A stretch of 64,000 nucleotides of DNA from Bacteroidota bacterium (lineage in GTDB: Bacteria > Bacteroidota > Bacteroidia > UKL13-3), in the NCBI GenBank assembly GCA_013298895.1, contig JAAFJM010000004.1:124001-188000 (forward strand), in the 5' to 3' direction. A program made the position numbers and the translations under genes. Positions 1-9,259 of this stretch are shown here, piece after piece. Position 1 is the stretch's first letter; each line of letters opens with the position of its first letter. A model generated the notes under the pieces. It had not been told where the DNA came from. It saw only the letters and a list, made by a program, of their open reading frames with translations, and ran no database searches.

Positions 1-220
1 TTGGATGTAAAGTTTTAACCCTTCCACCTAAAATACTTGGGTATTCAGTTAAATCCTCTACTTTATTTACTTTAATACCTAATTGCTCAATATAATCTTG
101 AGTACCGCCAGTACTGTAAATATTAACACCTAATTGGTTTAAGGCTTTTGCTAAAACATCTAAACCATCTTTGTAAAAAACTGAAATTAAAGCATTTTGC
201 ATGCTGCGAGGTTGATTCAT
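1..220 (-). CDS. purH: PurH (AICAR transformylase/IMP cyclohydrolase), 5' end only
   Basis: This is the amino-terminal 73 residues of the bifunctional enzyme for the last two steps of IMP synthesis (AICAR formylation, then FAICAR ring closure). What is visible belongs to the IMP cyclohydrolase (MGS-like) domain: a start near MNQPRSMQNALISV, the STGGT loop at about residues 36-40, and GGRVKTLHP at the window edge. These are highly conserved PurH motifs. The rest of the gene, including the formyltransferase half, lies outside the window. The ATG at 220 follows a good -7 box by about 30 bases, which supports this start. Family assignment is firm; completeness cannot be judged. Confidence 0.9.
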   Translation of the reverse strand, partial: MNQPRSMQNALISVFYKDGLDVLAKALNQLGVNIYSTGGTQDYIEQLGIKVNKVEDLTEYPSILGGRVKTLHP

Positions 221-249
221 AAAAAATATTTGCTTTTAAAAACGAGCCG

Positions 250-257
250 CAAAAGTA
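250..257 (-). promoter_or_regulatory. Putative -7 promoter box for purH
   Basis: On the minus strand this reads TACTTTTG, a perfect match to the Bacteroidota -7 consensus TAnnTTTG, about 30 bases upstream of the purH ATG. No clear -33 TTTG was found at the usual distance. Confidence 0.5.
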
Positions 258-739
258 ATATTATATCCTTAAAAAATGACATGATAAAAGAATGTAATCA
301 ACAAAAAAGAACTCTAAATAATTAATTTGCTTGAGTTGATTACAGGTTTATTGACTTTATTAAGTCCAATACAAATTAATAGTACTTTTTTCATTATGGC
401 CATAGCAATAACTCGTTGCCTAAGATAAGAAGCTATAGGAAAGTGATGGCTCAAAATGCCCACTATTTTTTAATAAAAAATGAAACTATTGCTGAACGTA
501 AACCAACCAGGTAAAGTTTATGGGTAACTAGTAAATATAAAGCCTAAGCCAATTAATAATTTAAATTGTAAAATAATGTATAGTTTATTAGGTTTCAATT
601 AAGTTGAAATCATTTGGTATCAAATAAATTGCGAAACTATTTATAGAAGTTTTAATTATTGAATTTGCAGCTTTTTTAAAGGTAATTATGGATTGAAGAA
701 ATATATTATAAAGGGCTTTGTAGTGAGCATAATTTATCT
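258..739. other. Gene-free AT-rich stretch
   Basis: About 480 bases lie between the purH promoter and the end of the next gene. I see no reading frame with a credible start and length, no hairpin terminator and no tRNA. One short open stretch near 400-510 could be read as protein, but it has stops on both sides and no recognisable similarity. Confidence 0.4.
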
Positions 740-1840
740 TCAATAAACTATAAATTTTTTACATGAAATATTTCCATTAAAGTTAGCTTTAATAATATAA
801 ATACCATTTAATAATTGAGGAAGATTAAAGAATATTTCTTGAGGTAATAAAATATTATTATAGAGTAGTTCACCTTTTGAGTTATATATTGAAATTTCTG
901 TTTCAGAAGACGTAGCATTAAAAACCAATTTTTTCCCTGAATTGTCCCAATATAATAGATTTGAAATTTTACTTGCTTTATCTCGTATCACAAGTGCAGT
1001 TGAGTATTCATAACTACCATTAAAATCTACTTGTTTTAACCTAAAGTACACATTGTTATTTGCTATATGATTGCAGATGAATGAGTAGTTTTTAATTGAG
1101 TTGGAATTATTTGAACCTTTAACTTTTCCAATATTCAACCATTTTTCACCGTCATCACTTTGCTCTATTTCAAAATGGCTATTATTAACTTCTGAAGCAG
1201 TTTTCCAATTCAGGTTAATTTTATCTCCCAATCTTTGTGCTGTAAAATCTAACCATTTAACAGGCATCACTGTAGCAGAAAAAGTTTTAGTATATGGCTG
1301 ATCTCCACTAGTTGAATTGTCGTTATCAGTTGAATTAATTGAAACATAAAATTTAACGGGTGTAGTACTTATTGTTGGCGGTGCTGTCCAGTCAAAAGTC
1401 CAAGTTTTTGTATTTGTAATAGCAGAAGTTCCACTTGAGGTATGCGCAACACATGAGCGACCTGGCAAATATCCATTGTGTTCTTGTACCTCAGTGTTTG
1501 AAGGAGAAACAGAGAAAGTGCCTAATGTTGGACTTGAGGCAGAAGCTGTAGCTGAAACAGCAGTTACTTGAAAGCCATATTTGGTACTACTTGGATCTGA
1601 AAATGTAAGAGTCATTGGATAGGTATTTCCTCCAATAAAACCACTAAACGGAACAGTTGTTGTTAAAGTTATATTATTCCAAACACTGCCACTAGTTATG
1701 GGCGAAGCATGACAATTTCCACAATTAGCTTCACCAGGAGCATCAGTATATCCTCCACCAGGAGAGGATGTATTTGTGAAAATATTTGAACTATAAAACA
1801 ATAAATAAACAAGCATTATTAGAGTAACTGTTTTTTTCAT
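740..1840 (-). CDS. Secreted CxxCH-motif protein with T9SS sorting domain (choice-of-anchor V type)
   Basis: A secreted protein of 366 residues from the MKKTVTLIM start, chosen because it gives a canonical signal peptide; an ATG six codons upstream (1858) is possible. The early mature region has CGNCH (Cys40, Cys43, His44), a haem-c-like CxxCH motif, followed by a beta-rich Reelin-like domain ending near TWTFDWTAP. The last ~75 residues resemble a type A T9SS C-terminal sorting domain (short Gly-Asn-rich strands, final KKFIVY), which would route the protein through the outer membrane by type IX secretion. A second copy of the same architecture lies at 59149-60246. Known of the family: secreted, function unclear. 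Whether the CxxCH binds haem is not shown. Confidence 0.75.
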   Translation of the reverse strand: MKKTVTLIMLVYLLFYSSNIFTNTSSPGGGYTDAPGEANCGNCHASPITSGSVWNNITLTTTVPFSGFIGGNTYPMTLTFSDPSSTKYGFQVTAVSATASASSPTLGTFSVSPSNTEVQEHNGYLPGRSCVAHTSSGTSAITNTKTWTFDWTAPPTISTTPVKFYVSINSTDNDNSTSGDQPYTKTFSATVMPVKWLDFTAQRLGDKINLNWKTASEVNNSHFEIEQSDDGEKWLNIGKVKGSNNSNSIKNYSFICNHIANNNVYFRLKQVDFNGSYEYSTALVIRDKASKISNLLYWDNSGKKLVFNATSSETEISIYNSKGELLYNNILLPQEIFFNLPQLLNGIYIIKANFNGNISCKKFIVY

Positions 1841-1890
1841 AAATAAATTATTAGGCATAACAAATATTGTGGTTTTATATTCAATAAAAC

Positions 1891-1927
1891 AAAAAAGCAG
1901 ACAAATTAATTCGTCTGCTTTTTTTTT
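1891..1927 (-). terminator. Rho-independent terminator after the LruC lipoprotein gene
   Basis: A perfect stem AAGCAGAC/GTCTGCTT with a short AT loop, flanked by A and T runs on both sides so it could act in either direction. It lies just beyond the stop of the minus-strand gene ending at 1941. Confidence 0.75.
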
Positions 1928-1940
1928 CGATTATAACTTA

Positions 1941-3932
1941 CTAATAAATGTTTGCATTGTTTCTGTAACCTGAAGTATTTTTATACCAATCAGTATTAGA
2001 TGTTCCACCTGATTGAGCCCAATTTACAAAGAAATTATATGCATTGATAATTTGAACTCTTTCTTTTGGATATTTAAAGCTTTCAGGAATATTAATTGCA
2101 TAAGGCAAATTATTTTTAGTTTTATAATAAACTGTAGGTGGATTTGTATTGTCTGATGATGTCCCAAAAATAGACTTGTTAGCTAAAGTTGTTGGCGCTT
2201 TACCAGCTAAATGAACTTCAAAGCCTCTTCCTTTTCCTACTTCATCTACATATATGAATGGATTGTAAGAACCTAGTGTAAATGTCGTTAATGCTATTGG
2301 TGTTGTTAAATCAAAACTTATAGCTATAGTATCTACATTTTGGAATGGTTCAGTACTTACAGTGTTGAATGCATTATTGAATTTAGTTCTAGAATTATTA
2401 AATAATATCGCTACTCCATTGGTTTGACCTGCCTCTAAAGTTGCACCTGTCATATTTGTAATATTTGAACTCAAAGTTGGGAACTCTATTCCAAAACCAT
2501 TTTTATAAACACCACCTGCTGCTCTTGGCTTAAATTTACCTTCCACTCTTACCACTCTATTTGCTGCATTAGTAACCACCTTATAATTGTAATCAACTAC
2601 TAAATCATTCAAATCGTAATCACCTTTACTTGGCCATTGGTCTTCAAAAGCAACACTTGCAGAACCTGTTTTTGAAGGATAGTAATTATTAAATGCTTTA
2701 TTAGGATCAGTAGGATATTCATCATCTGTATCGTTTACACCATCATTATCTGCATCAACAGCTGGTTTTAATGGTAACACATTTTCTTGTGAAATTGCAG
2801 TTACAGGGTTTGCTTTTGCAAAAAATAAGGCATCGTTAAAATCATTATCGCTACTGCCACCAGTTCTAGGTAAATCTTCAAATCCAAATAAAAATCTATT
2901 AGATGTGTTGTCATAGAACAATACTGAATGCTCTCTTTTTGTAGCGTCAGACTCAATTGTATTTAAACTTTTATCAGAAAAATAAATTGGACTGGTAGCA
3001 ATTGTTGAACCTTTATATCCGTTTGCAACTAAAGCAAAAGCAATAACTGTATCTGCCCCAAAACGACCAATTTTAACTTTATCACCTGAAGTCATTCCTC
3101 CTCCACTTCCAGAGAATGAAACGTTAGGAAAAACAGCAATCAGAGAATCAATATCGTTTGGAGTGGCAGGGGGTGTATTCTTATTGTAAGCATAGTAAAA
3201 TAATGAATTTTGATAACCAGCACCTTCGTGCACAAATGTTATCCAAACATCTGAAAGAGCAGTGATTTTTAAATTTCTTTCAACTGTGTTACTTAAATAC
3301 TGTGGATTATAAACTGGAACTGGTCTTTGTTCTGGCAAAGTTGCATTGATATCTGCCAAATAGCTGCTTGAAAGTATATCTCTTGGAGTTATTAAATAAT
3401 TTGGTACTCCACTAGAATTCCATTTACCAAGTCTAAAAGAAAAATCTGTTGATTTTCCTAAACTTGTTACTTTTGGCGCACCAAGTCTACTTGCTAATGT
3501 TTTAATTTTTTGTGGAGCAGAACCGCCTAATATTAAATTAGCTTTGGCAGAATTTACATCTACCAAAACACCATTAGCCAGTCCTAAATAATTAGTATTT
3601 ACTACTACTTGGCTAACACTTGTCGGCATTTCTACAGAAGCGTTTAACAAACCATTGGCATCAGTTAATCCTACTAGGAATGTATTACCCAAAACATCAC
3701 TTGAGCCGTCCAAAACTTCCACTCTAACACCGCTAATTGGCTTGTCATCATTAGTTAATAATTTTACACTTATATTAACTTCATTGGTAGTTTTGTAATT
3801 GAAACTTGCCGGCACTACCATTTGGTCAATATTTGTAACATTTGTAGGAGTTACAACGGTTGTTTCTTTCACCACTTTTTCACACGACATTAATGTCAAT
3901 GCAGCGGCAGCTGTAATAATTAAATTTTTCAT
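1941..3932 (-). CDS. LruC domain-containing lipoprotein
   Basis: A predicted surface lipoprotein of 663 residues from MKNLIITAAAALTLMSC; an ATG nine codons upstream (3959) is an alternative. The signal peptide ends in the lipobox LMSC (Cys17). The next ~100 residues resemble a carboxypeptidase-regulatory or Ig-like fold. A middle segment has a DUF4114-like GSSDNDFNDALFFAK, then a DxDxDG-type calcium-like motif (DADNDGVNDTDDEYPTDP). The final ~220 residues match the LruC domain, with EDQWPSKGDYDLNDLVVDY. LruC proteins are common in Bacteroidota and have been linked to aggregation and surface functions, but their role is poorly defined. The gene stands alone between terminators. Confidence 0.8.
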   Translation of the reverse strand: MKNLIITAAAALTLMSCEKVVKETTVVTPTNVTNIDQMVVPASFNYKTTNEVNISVKLLTNDDKPISGVRVEVLDGSSDVLGNTFLVGLTDANGLLNASVEMPTSVSQVVVNTNYLGLANGVLVDVNSAKANLILGGSAPQKIKTLASRLGAPKVTSLGKSTDFSFRLGKWNSSGVPNYLITPRDILSSSYLADINATLPEQRPVPVYNPQYLSNTVERNLKITALSDVWITFVHEGAGYQNSLFYYAYNKNTPPATPNDIDSLIAVFPNVSFSGSGGGMTSGDKVKIGRFGADTVIAFALVANGYKGSTIATSPIYFSDKSLNTIESDATKREHSVLFYDNTSNRFLFGFEDLPRTGGSSDNDFNDALFFAKANPVTAISQENVLPLKPAVDADNDGVNDTDDEYPTDPNKAFNNYYPSKTGSASVAFEDQWPSKGDYDLNDLVVDYNYKVVTNAANRVVRVEGKFKPRAAGGVYKNGFGIEFPTLSSNITNMTGATLEAGQTNGVAILFNNSRTKFNNAFNTVSTEPFQNVDTIAISFDLTTPIALTTFTLGSYNPFIYVDEVGKGRGFEVHLAGKAPTTLANKSIFGTSSDNTNPPTVYYKTKNNLPYAINIPESFKYPKERVQIINAYNFFVNWAQSGGTSNTDWYKNTSGYRNNANIY

Positions 3933-3959
3933 GTTATATTTTTTATTATTTGTTTTCAT

Positions 3960-4329
3960 TTTATATTTTATTACTTACTATAATTATTCCCAAAAATCAA
4001 GTATCTGAATTTAAGCATATTAGTAAAAAAATAAAAGCTAGAATTATCCCAAAAAGAATACATTTTCTCATTTTGGGAATTTGTTTTTTTCTTTATCTAA
4101 TGCAAAATAATTCAAATTTTAGGGAAGGAAGTAAAAAAAATTGTAAAAACAATAAGATGAAAAAGTTTTAATAAGATAAATGGCGTTTTACTCTATTTAA
4201 ACGACAAGATTATTTGTTTAGATTGAAGGGAATTTGACTAATTCTAATTGAATAAAATAATTGGTATTTAAACAAAAAAAAGCCACCAACTTTTAGGTTG
4301 ATGGCTTCAAATATAAAATATTGAAAATA
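3960..4329. other. Intergenic stretch, no gene seen apart from a terminator
   Basis: About 370 AT-rich bases upstream of the LruC gene. The only structured element is the terminator at 4274-4308, which serves the gene ending at 4330. Apparent small reading frames here have no coding signal. Confidence 0.4.
4274..4308 (-). terminator. Rho-independent terminator after the E2 gene
   Basis: On the minus strand GCCATCAAC pairs with GTTGGTGGC (one G-U pair) around a six-base loop, followed by seven T. It sits about 20 bases past the E2 stop. Confidence 0.85.
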
Positions 4330-5679
4330 TTACGATTCTCTGTTAACATCCCATTGTTCCATATAGTCGGCTACTCTTCTTAAAAAACTTCCGCCTAAAG
4401 AACCATCTACTACCCTATGATCGTAACTTAATGATAAAAACATCATATGACGAATAGCTATTACATCACCAAATTCAGTTTCCATAACAGCAGGTTTCTT
4501 TTTAACAACGCCAGTAGCCATAATAGCAACTTGTGGTTGGTTGATAATAGGTGTTCCCATTACATTTCCAAATCCACCAACATTTGTTAAAGTAAATGTA
4601 CCTCCTTGTATATCATCAGGTTTTAATTGGTTTGCCCTTGCTCTGTTGGCCAAATCATTTACTTGTTTGGTAATTCCAATTAAGTTCATGGTATCGGCAT
4701 TTTTTATTACTGGAACAATTAAATTACCACTTGGTAAAGCAGCAGCCATTCCAATGTTGATTGCTTTTTTCTTGATAATATTAGTACCATCTACACTGCA
4801 ATTAATCATTGGGAAATCTTTAATAGCACGTGCCACGCACTCAATAAACAATGGAGTAAATGTAATTTTTTCACCTTCACGTTTTTCAAATGCTTTTTTG
4901 TTTTTCTCGCGCCATAAAACCATATTGGTTACATCAGCTTCTACAAAGCTAGTAACGTGTGGACTGGTGTGCTTACTCATTACCATATGGTCAGCAATAA
5001 GTTTACGCATGCGGTCCATTTCTATAATTTCATCGCCACCGCTAACACTTGGAGCAGCTTTAGGCGCAGCAGGTGCTGTAGGTTTTGGAGCTTCTACTTT
5101 CGCTTCAACTATTTGTGCAGGAATAGCTGCTGGAGTGCTAGTAACCGCAGGTGCAGAAACAGTTCCATTTGTTCTATTGCTAACATAGTTTAAAATATCG
5201 CGTTTGGTTACACGTCCTTCATTACCGGTTCCACCTATTGTTTCTAACTCAGCCATGCTTACGTTTTCTTCTCGAGCTATGTTTAATACCAACGGACTAT
5301 AAAATTTATTGCTTCCAGCATTAGCTGCAGGTGCAGCAGTGTTTACAGCATGTTGAACTGTAGCTTCTATTTGAGTTACCACTTTAGGTGTTTCTACCAC
5401 AGGCGCGGCAGGAGCACTTGGCGTTGCGCCAGCAGTTCCTTCTAGTTCTAAAATAGCAATTGGCATATTTACAGCCACTACATCGCCATCGTTGTATAAT
5501 TTCTTTTTCAAAATACCAGCCTTTGGGCTTGGTACTTCGCTATCTACTTTATCGGTAGCTATTTCTAATACAGTTTCATCGGCAGCAATGGCATCACCTT
5601 CGTTTTTTAGCCATTTAATAATGGTTGCTTCGGCAATACTTTCGCCCATTTTAGGCATTACTAGTTGAAATTCGGCCAT
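4330..5679 (-). CDS. Dihydrolipoamide acyltransferase, E2 of a 2-oxoacid dehydrogenase complex
   Basis: A 449-residue E2 subunit that carries acyl groups on lipoyl-lysine and transfers them to CoA. Domains in order: one lipoyl domain (residues 1-80) with lipoylated Lys44 in EIATDKVDSE; an Ala/Pro/Thr-rich linker; a peripheral-subunit-binding domain (about 128-165); a second Ala/Pro linker; and the catalytic domain (about 215-449) with the active-site motif DHRVVDG (His421, Asp425). One lipoyl domain and this length fit branched-chain or 2-oxoglutarate E2 better than the multi-lipoyl pyruvate type; the substrate cannot be fixed. No E1 or E3 gene is adjacent, so it is encoded apart from its partners. 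Confidence 0.92.
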   Translation of the reverse strand: MAEFQLVMPKMGESIAEATIIKWLKNEGDAIAADETVLEIATDKVDSEVPSPKAGILKKKLYNDGDVVAVNMPIAILELEGTAGATPSAPAAPVVETPKVVTQIEATVQHAVNTAAPAANAGSNKFYSPLVLNIAREENVSMAELETIGGTGNEGRVTKRDILNYVSNRTNGTVSAPAVTSTPAAIPAQIVEAKVEAPKPTAPAAPKAAPSVSGGDEIIEMDRMRKLIADHMVMSKHTSPHVTSFVEADVTNMVLWREKNKKAFEKREGEKITFTPLFIECVARAIKDFPMINCSVDGTNIIKKKAINIGMAAALPSGNLIVPVIKNADTMNLIGITKQVNDLANRARANQLKPDDIQGGTFTLTNVGGFGNVMGTPIINQPQVAIMATGVVKKKPAVMETEFGDVIAIRHMMFLSLSYDHRVVDGSLGGSFLRRVADYMEQWDVNRES

Positions 5680-5724
5680 AGGATTTTAGAGTGTTTTTAT
5701 TTTTATAATAGATTAAAAATCGAG

Positions 5725-5732
5725 CAAAAATA
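5725..5732 (-). promoter_or_regulatory. Putative -7 promoter box for the E2 gene
   Basis: The minus strand reads TATTTTTG, a full match to TAnnTTTG, about 46 bases upstream of the E2 ATG. No clear -33 element was seen. Confidence 0.5.
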
Positions 5733-5862
5733 ATTTTTTGTAGCGTTTTTGCTAGTGTAAATTTTACTAAGCCCTAAATTGTTAATATTTATTAGGTTTT
5801 GGTAGTGTTTTGGAAATAATAAAACAGAATTGTTTTCCTTATAAAATTTCATTTAGCTATTG

Positions 5863-5885
5863 TAAGCCTTTTAGGCTTAATTTGC
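5863..5885 (+). promoter_or_regulatory. Hairpin and -7-like box upstream of the helicase gene
   Basis: A 6-bp inverted repeat TAAGCC/GGCTTA with a five-base loop runs directly into TTAATTTGCAG, a near match to the -7 box. The inverted repeat could be an operator over the promoter. It lies about 75 bases before the start codon. Confidence 0.3.
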
Positions 5886-5956
5886 AGAAGATTGTATATT
5901 ATAATTTATAAAACAATCTATTTCAAATAACTGAAAAACAGTTACATAATTATAAA

Positions 5957-7303
5957 ATGCTAAACTTCGAAGATTTAAATTTAAATGCACCATTGCTTAA
6001 TGCTTTAAGCGATTTAGAATATATTCATCCTACCCCAATTCAAGAAAAAGCATTTCCCGTAATTATGTCGGGAAGCGATGTAATAGGTGTAGCCCAAACG
6101 GGAACGGGTAAAACTTTTGCTTATTTATTGCCCATTTTAAGGCAAATGAAATTTAGCCACGAAAAACACCCAAGGGCAATTATTTTAGTACCAACCCGCG
6201 AGTTGGTATTACAAGTAGTGCAAGAAATTGAAAAACTAAGCAAGTACATCACTGTTCGTTTTGGTGGTATTTATGGAGGTTCTAATATCAATCCGCAGCG
6301 CCAATTGGTTTTTGATGGATTAGATATTTTGGTTTCAACACCCGGCCGATTGATTGATTTGGCAGGAATTGGTCATTTAAAATTAAAATTAGCTCAACAA
6401 TTGGTAATAGATGAGGTAGATGAAATGTTTGACCAAGGTTTTAGAGCACAGCTTACTACTATATTAGATTTAATGCCAAAACACCAAAATATTTTGTTTT
6501 CGGCTACCATGACTCCCGAGGTAGAAAAATTGATTCACACTTTTTTTACCAATCCTAAAAAAATAGAAATAGCTGCTCATGGAACACCTTTGGAAAAAAT
6601 TGGTCAATCGGCTTATTTGGTTCCTAATTACAATACCAAAGTTAATCTATTGGAAAATTTGCTTAACCAAAACGAAACCATCAGTAAAGTAATGGTTTTC
6701 GTAAAAAGCATTAAAATGGCGGATAGGCTATTTGAGCAATTGGTTACCAAGTTTACAGATGAGGTAATGGTTATTCATTCGGCTAAATCGCAAACGGTGA
6801 GGTTTGCTACTTTAAAAAAGTTTCAAGAGGGTAAATTTCGTATTTTAATAGCTACCGATATAGCTGCAAGGGGTTTGGATATAGTGGATGTAAGCCATGT
6901 GATAAACTTTGATACGCCTGATACACCAGGAGATTATTTGCATAGAATTGGTAGAACAGGCCGCGCAGGCAAAGATGGTTTGGCAATAACTTTTGTAAAC
7001 GAGGTAGAAGAAGAATACAAGTACTATATCGAAACGTTAATGAGAATAGAAATTCCGTTAGTAGAAATGCCAAAGGAAGTGGTAATTTCAACGGTTTTTG
7101 CAGCAGATGAAAAACCTGAAGTAGGTGCAAAGAATTATTTAAAAATAAAGAAAAATAAAAACGCCAATCCATCGTTTCACGAAAAGAAAGCCAAAAATAC
7201 CAAAGAAAATTTAGGTGGCCCTAGACGCAGAAATCCAAATAAAACCAAACCTCGAAACCGAGCAGTAGAACGCAATAGGGCTTTGAAGAGGAAGAATAAA
7301 TAG
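5957..7303 (+). CDS. ATP-dependent RNA helicase, DEAD-box family with DEVD motif II
   Basis: A 448-residue superfamily 2 RNA helicase, predicted to unwind short RNA duplexes in ribosome assembly, mRNA turnover or cold adaptation. Seen in order: Q motif (PTPIQ, about 26-30), Walker A AQTGTGKT (46-53), PTREL (79-83), TPGR (128-131), motif II DEVD (152-155), SAT, and motif VI HRIGRTGRAG. The C-terminal ~60 residues are strongly basic, rich in Lys, Arg and Asn, as in RhlE-type helicases that use a tail to hold RNA. The oddity is Val for Ala in motif II; the catalytic Asp and Glu are intact, so activity is expected. The ATG at 5957 matches the usual family start. Confidence 0.92.
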   Translation: MLNFEDLNLNAPLLNALSDLEYIHPTPIQEKAFPVIMSGSDVIGVAQTGTGKTFAYLLPILRQMKFSHEKHPRAIILVPTRELVLQVVQEIEKLSKYITVRFGGIYGGSNINPQRQLVFDGLDILVSTPGRLIDLAGIGHLKLKLAQQLVIDEVDEMFDQGFRAQLTTILDLMPKHQNILFSATMTPEVEKLIHTFFTNPKKIEIAAHGTPLEKIGQSAYLVPNYNTKVNLLENLLNQNETISKVMVFVKSIKMADRLFEQLVTKFTDEVMVIHSAKSQTVRFATLKKFQEGKFRILIATDIAARGLDIVDVSHVINFDTPDTPGDYLHRIGRTGRAGKDGLAITFVNEVEEEYKYYIETLMRIEIPLVEMPKEVVISTVFAADEKPEVGAKNYLKIKKNKNANPSFHEKKAKNTKENLGGPRRRNPNKTKPRNRAVERNRALKRKNK

Positions 7304-7335
7304 AATTGAGATTTGTGAGTGTTGATTTATGATTT

Positions 7336-7375
7336 TTGAAGTATAAATCTTGAAGTATAAATCTTGAAGTATGAA
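7336..7375. repeat. Short tandem repeat, 14-bp unit
   Basis: The unit TTGAAGTATAAATC occurs twice perfectly and a third time in part, just after the helicase stop. The remaining ~220 bases to the next gene show nothing I can name. Confidence 0.7.
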
Positions 7376-7598
7376 TTATAAAACAATCTTGTAATCGTTC
7401 TAATTTTTGTAATCTTTCAATAAATAAAGGTGTTGCAACAAATTCCCACTTGTGGGTTGGTTTTGCTAAGTGAAGGGGAATAGGGGGATGTTTTACTCTG
7501 AATGCGAAGCGCGAAATAAATTTTGAATGAGTCTAAATAATTAATAAATTTTGTAATATTTAAATCTCCAAATGAACAATTCGAAAATCTCTCAATTA

Positions 7599-9119
7599 TC
7601 AAATTGAAACGCTCATGCTATTTAATATTTCTTCCAAAATATCGCGGTTATTGCTAAGGCGCGGTACTTTGTGCTGCCCACCTAATTTTTGTTTATTTTT
7701 CAACCAATTGCTAAAGGTTCCTTTAGGCAATGAATGAACTTTAGGTAATTGCATAGCCATGTCTTTAAATCGTTTGGCTTCATAATCGCTGTTGTTTTCC
7801 TTTAAGTAGTTATCTAGGTATACCGTGAATTGTTCTAGGTTCTCTGGCATTTTTTCAAATTCAATTAACCATTCGTGGCCTCCTTTTTGATTTTCTTCAA
7901 TATAAATAGGCGCTGCGGTATAATCAACTATATGTGCTCCTAGGTTTTTACAGGCTTTACTGATGGCATTGTCTGCATTTTCAATCATCAATTCTTCACC
8001 AAATGCATTGATAAAGTGTTTCGTTCTACCAGTAATTTTAAAACGATAAGGTTTAGTGGCTGTAAATTTAATGGTATCGCCTACTATGTAACGCCAAAGT
8101 CCTGCATTGGTACTAATTACTAAAGCATAATTCTCGTCTTTTACTACTTCTCCAATGCTTATTGTTTTAGGGTTCTCTTTGCCATATTCGTTCATGGGCA
8201 TAAACTCGTAAAAAACACCATAATCGAGCATCAGCAACATATCATCGCGGTTTAAATCATCTTGAATTCCAAAAAAACCTTCGGAAGCATTGTATGTTTC
8301 CAAGTAATTAACTTGGTTCGATTTGATTAAGCGTCTAAAACGTTCGCGGTAAGGGGTAAAACTAACACCTCCATGAATATATAATTCCATGTTTGGCCAA
8401 ATATCTGTCAAACATTTTTTACCAGTTATTTCATACAATTTTTCTATTAAAACAGCTGTCCAGGTTGGTACTCCTGACATATTGGTTACGTTTTCACTTA
8501 AAGTAGCTTTTGCCATTTTCTCTACTTTTTCGTCCCAATTATTCATCAAGGCAATTGCCAATTCAGGTGTGCGTAAATATTGTGCCCAAAAAGGCATATT
8601 CTGCATCATTACGGCTGATAAATCACCATAAAAACTTTCATCATTGAGTTTATTTACATTGTTGCTTCCGCCAATTACTAGGCCTTTTCCATCAAATAAG
8701 TTGCTATTAGGGTTTTGTAATAAATAAAATAACAATGCATCTTTTCCACCTTGAAAATGACATTCATCTAAACTTTCATAAGTAACAGGAATGAATTTAC
8801 TTTTATCGCTGGTAGTACCTGATGATTTTGCAAACCACCTAGTGTCGCTTGGCCAAACTACATTTTGTTTACCTTGTAATATTTGATCTATGTAAGGTTT
8901 AAAGCCGTCATAGTTTGTTATAGGTACTTGTTTCTTGAAATCTTCATAGTTTCTAATTTTATTAAAATTAGCTTTAGTGCCAAAATAAGTAAGTTCAGCA
9001 TGGCGCAGAAGTTTGATGAGTTGTTCTTCTTGAACAGCATGTGGTTCAAGCATTATTCTTTCAATAAACGGAACTCGCTTTTTAAGGTACCAACTTACTA
9101 GGGAGTTTACTATAGGCAT
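7599..9119 (-). CDS. GH3 family adenylating enzyme
   Basis: A 506-residue member of the GH3 family, named for plant auxin-responsive acyl-acid amido synthetases, which adenylate a carboxylic acid and join it to an amino acid. The ANL-type ATP-binding loop is visible as SSGTTSDKSKFIP at about 103-115, followed by the family-typical LVIGGS and later a YNASEGFFG-like motif and GDTIKF. Bacterial homologues are widespread in Bacteroidota but their substrates are unknown, so no auxin role should be assumed. The start is ATG at 9119; the reading frame extends two codons to a TTG, which is less likely. It is transcribed away from the Band 7 gene. Confidence 0.85.
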   Translation of the reverse strand: MPIVNSLVSWYLKKRVPFIERIMLEPHAVQEEQLIKLLRHAELTYFGTKANFNKIRNYEDFKKQVPITNYDGFKPYIDQILQGKQNVVWPSDTRWFAKSSGTTSDKSKFIPVTYESLDECHFQGGKDALLFYLLQNPNSNLFDGKGLVIGGSNNVNKLNDESFYGDLSAVMMQNMPFWAQYLRTPELAIALMNNWDEKVEKMAKATLSENVTNMSGVPTWTAVLIEKLYEITGKKCLTDIWPNMELYIHGGVSFTPYRERFRRLIKSNQVNYLETYNASEGFFGIQDDLNRDDMLLMLDYGVFYEFMPMNEYGKENPKTISIGEVVKDENYALVISTNAGLWRYIVGDTIKFTATKPYRFKITGRTKHFINAFGEELMIENADNAISKACKNLGAHIVDYTAAPIYIEENQKGGHEWLIEFEKMPENLEQFTVYLDNYLKENNSDYEAKRFKDMAMQLPKVHSLPKGTFSNWLKNKQKLGGQHKVPRLSNNRDILEEILNSMSVSI

Positions 9120-9259
9120 GAGCAATTTTACTCATTTTTTTTGGTAAATAACAATATTGTACAAATTTTTTAATTAAGGTTTCAGTCAATAATATCTTAA
9201 TCGTTAAAATAACATTGAATTATGTAAAATTTATTTACCATTGTAAAAAAATAAACATT

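Noticed and set aside
400-510. Short open stretch upstream of purH
   Set aside because: Bounded by stops with no convincing start; too short to judge.
4541-5193. Long open frames on the plus strand opposite the E2 gene
   Set aside because: They mirror the Ala/Pro-rich linkers of the E2 gene on the other strand; the E2 frame has clear domains and catalytic residues, these have none.
7417-7602. A 61-codon minus-strand frame after the helicase gene
   Set aside because: Composition is unlike coding sequence here, no signal or domain is visible, and it abuts the GH3 stop.
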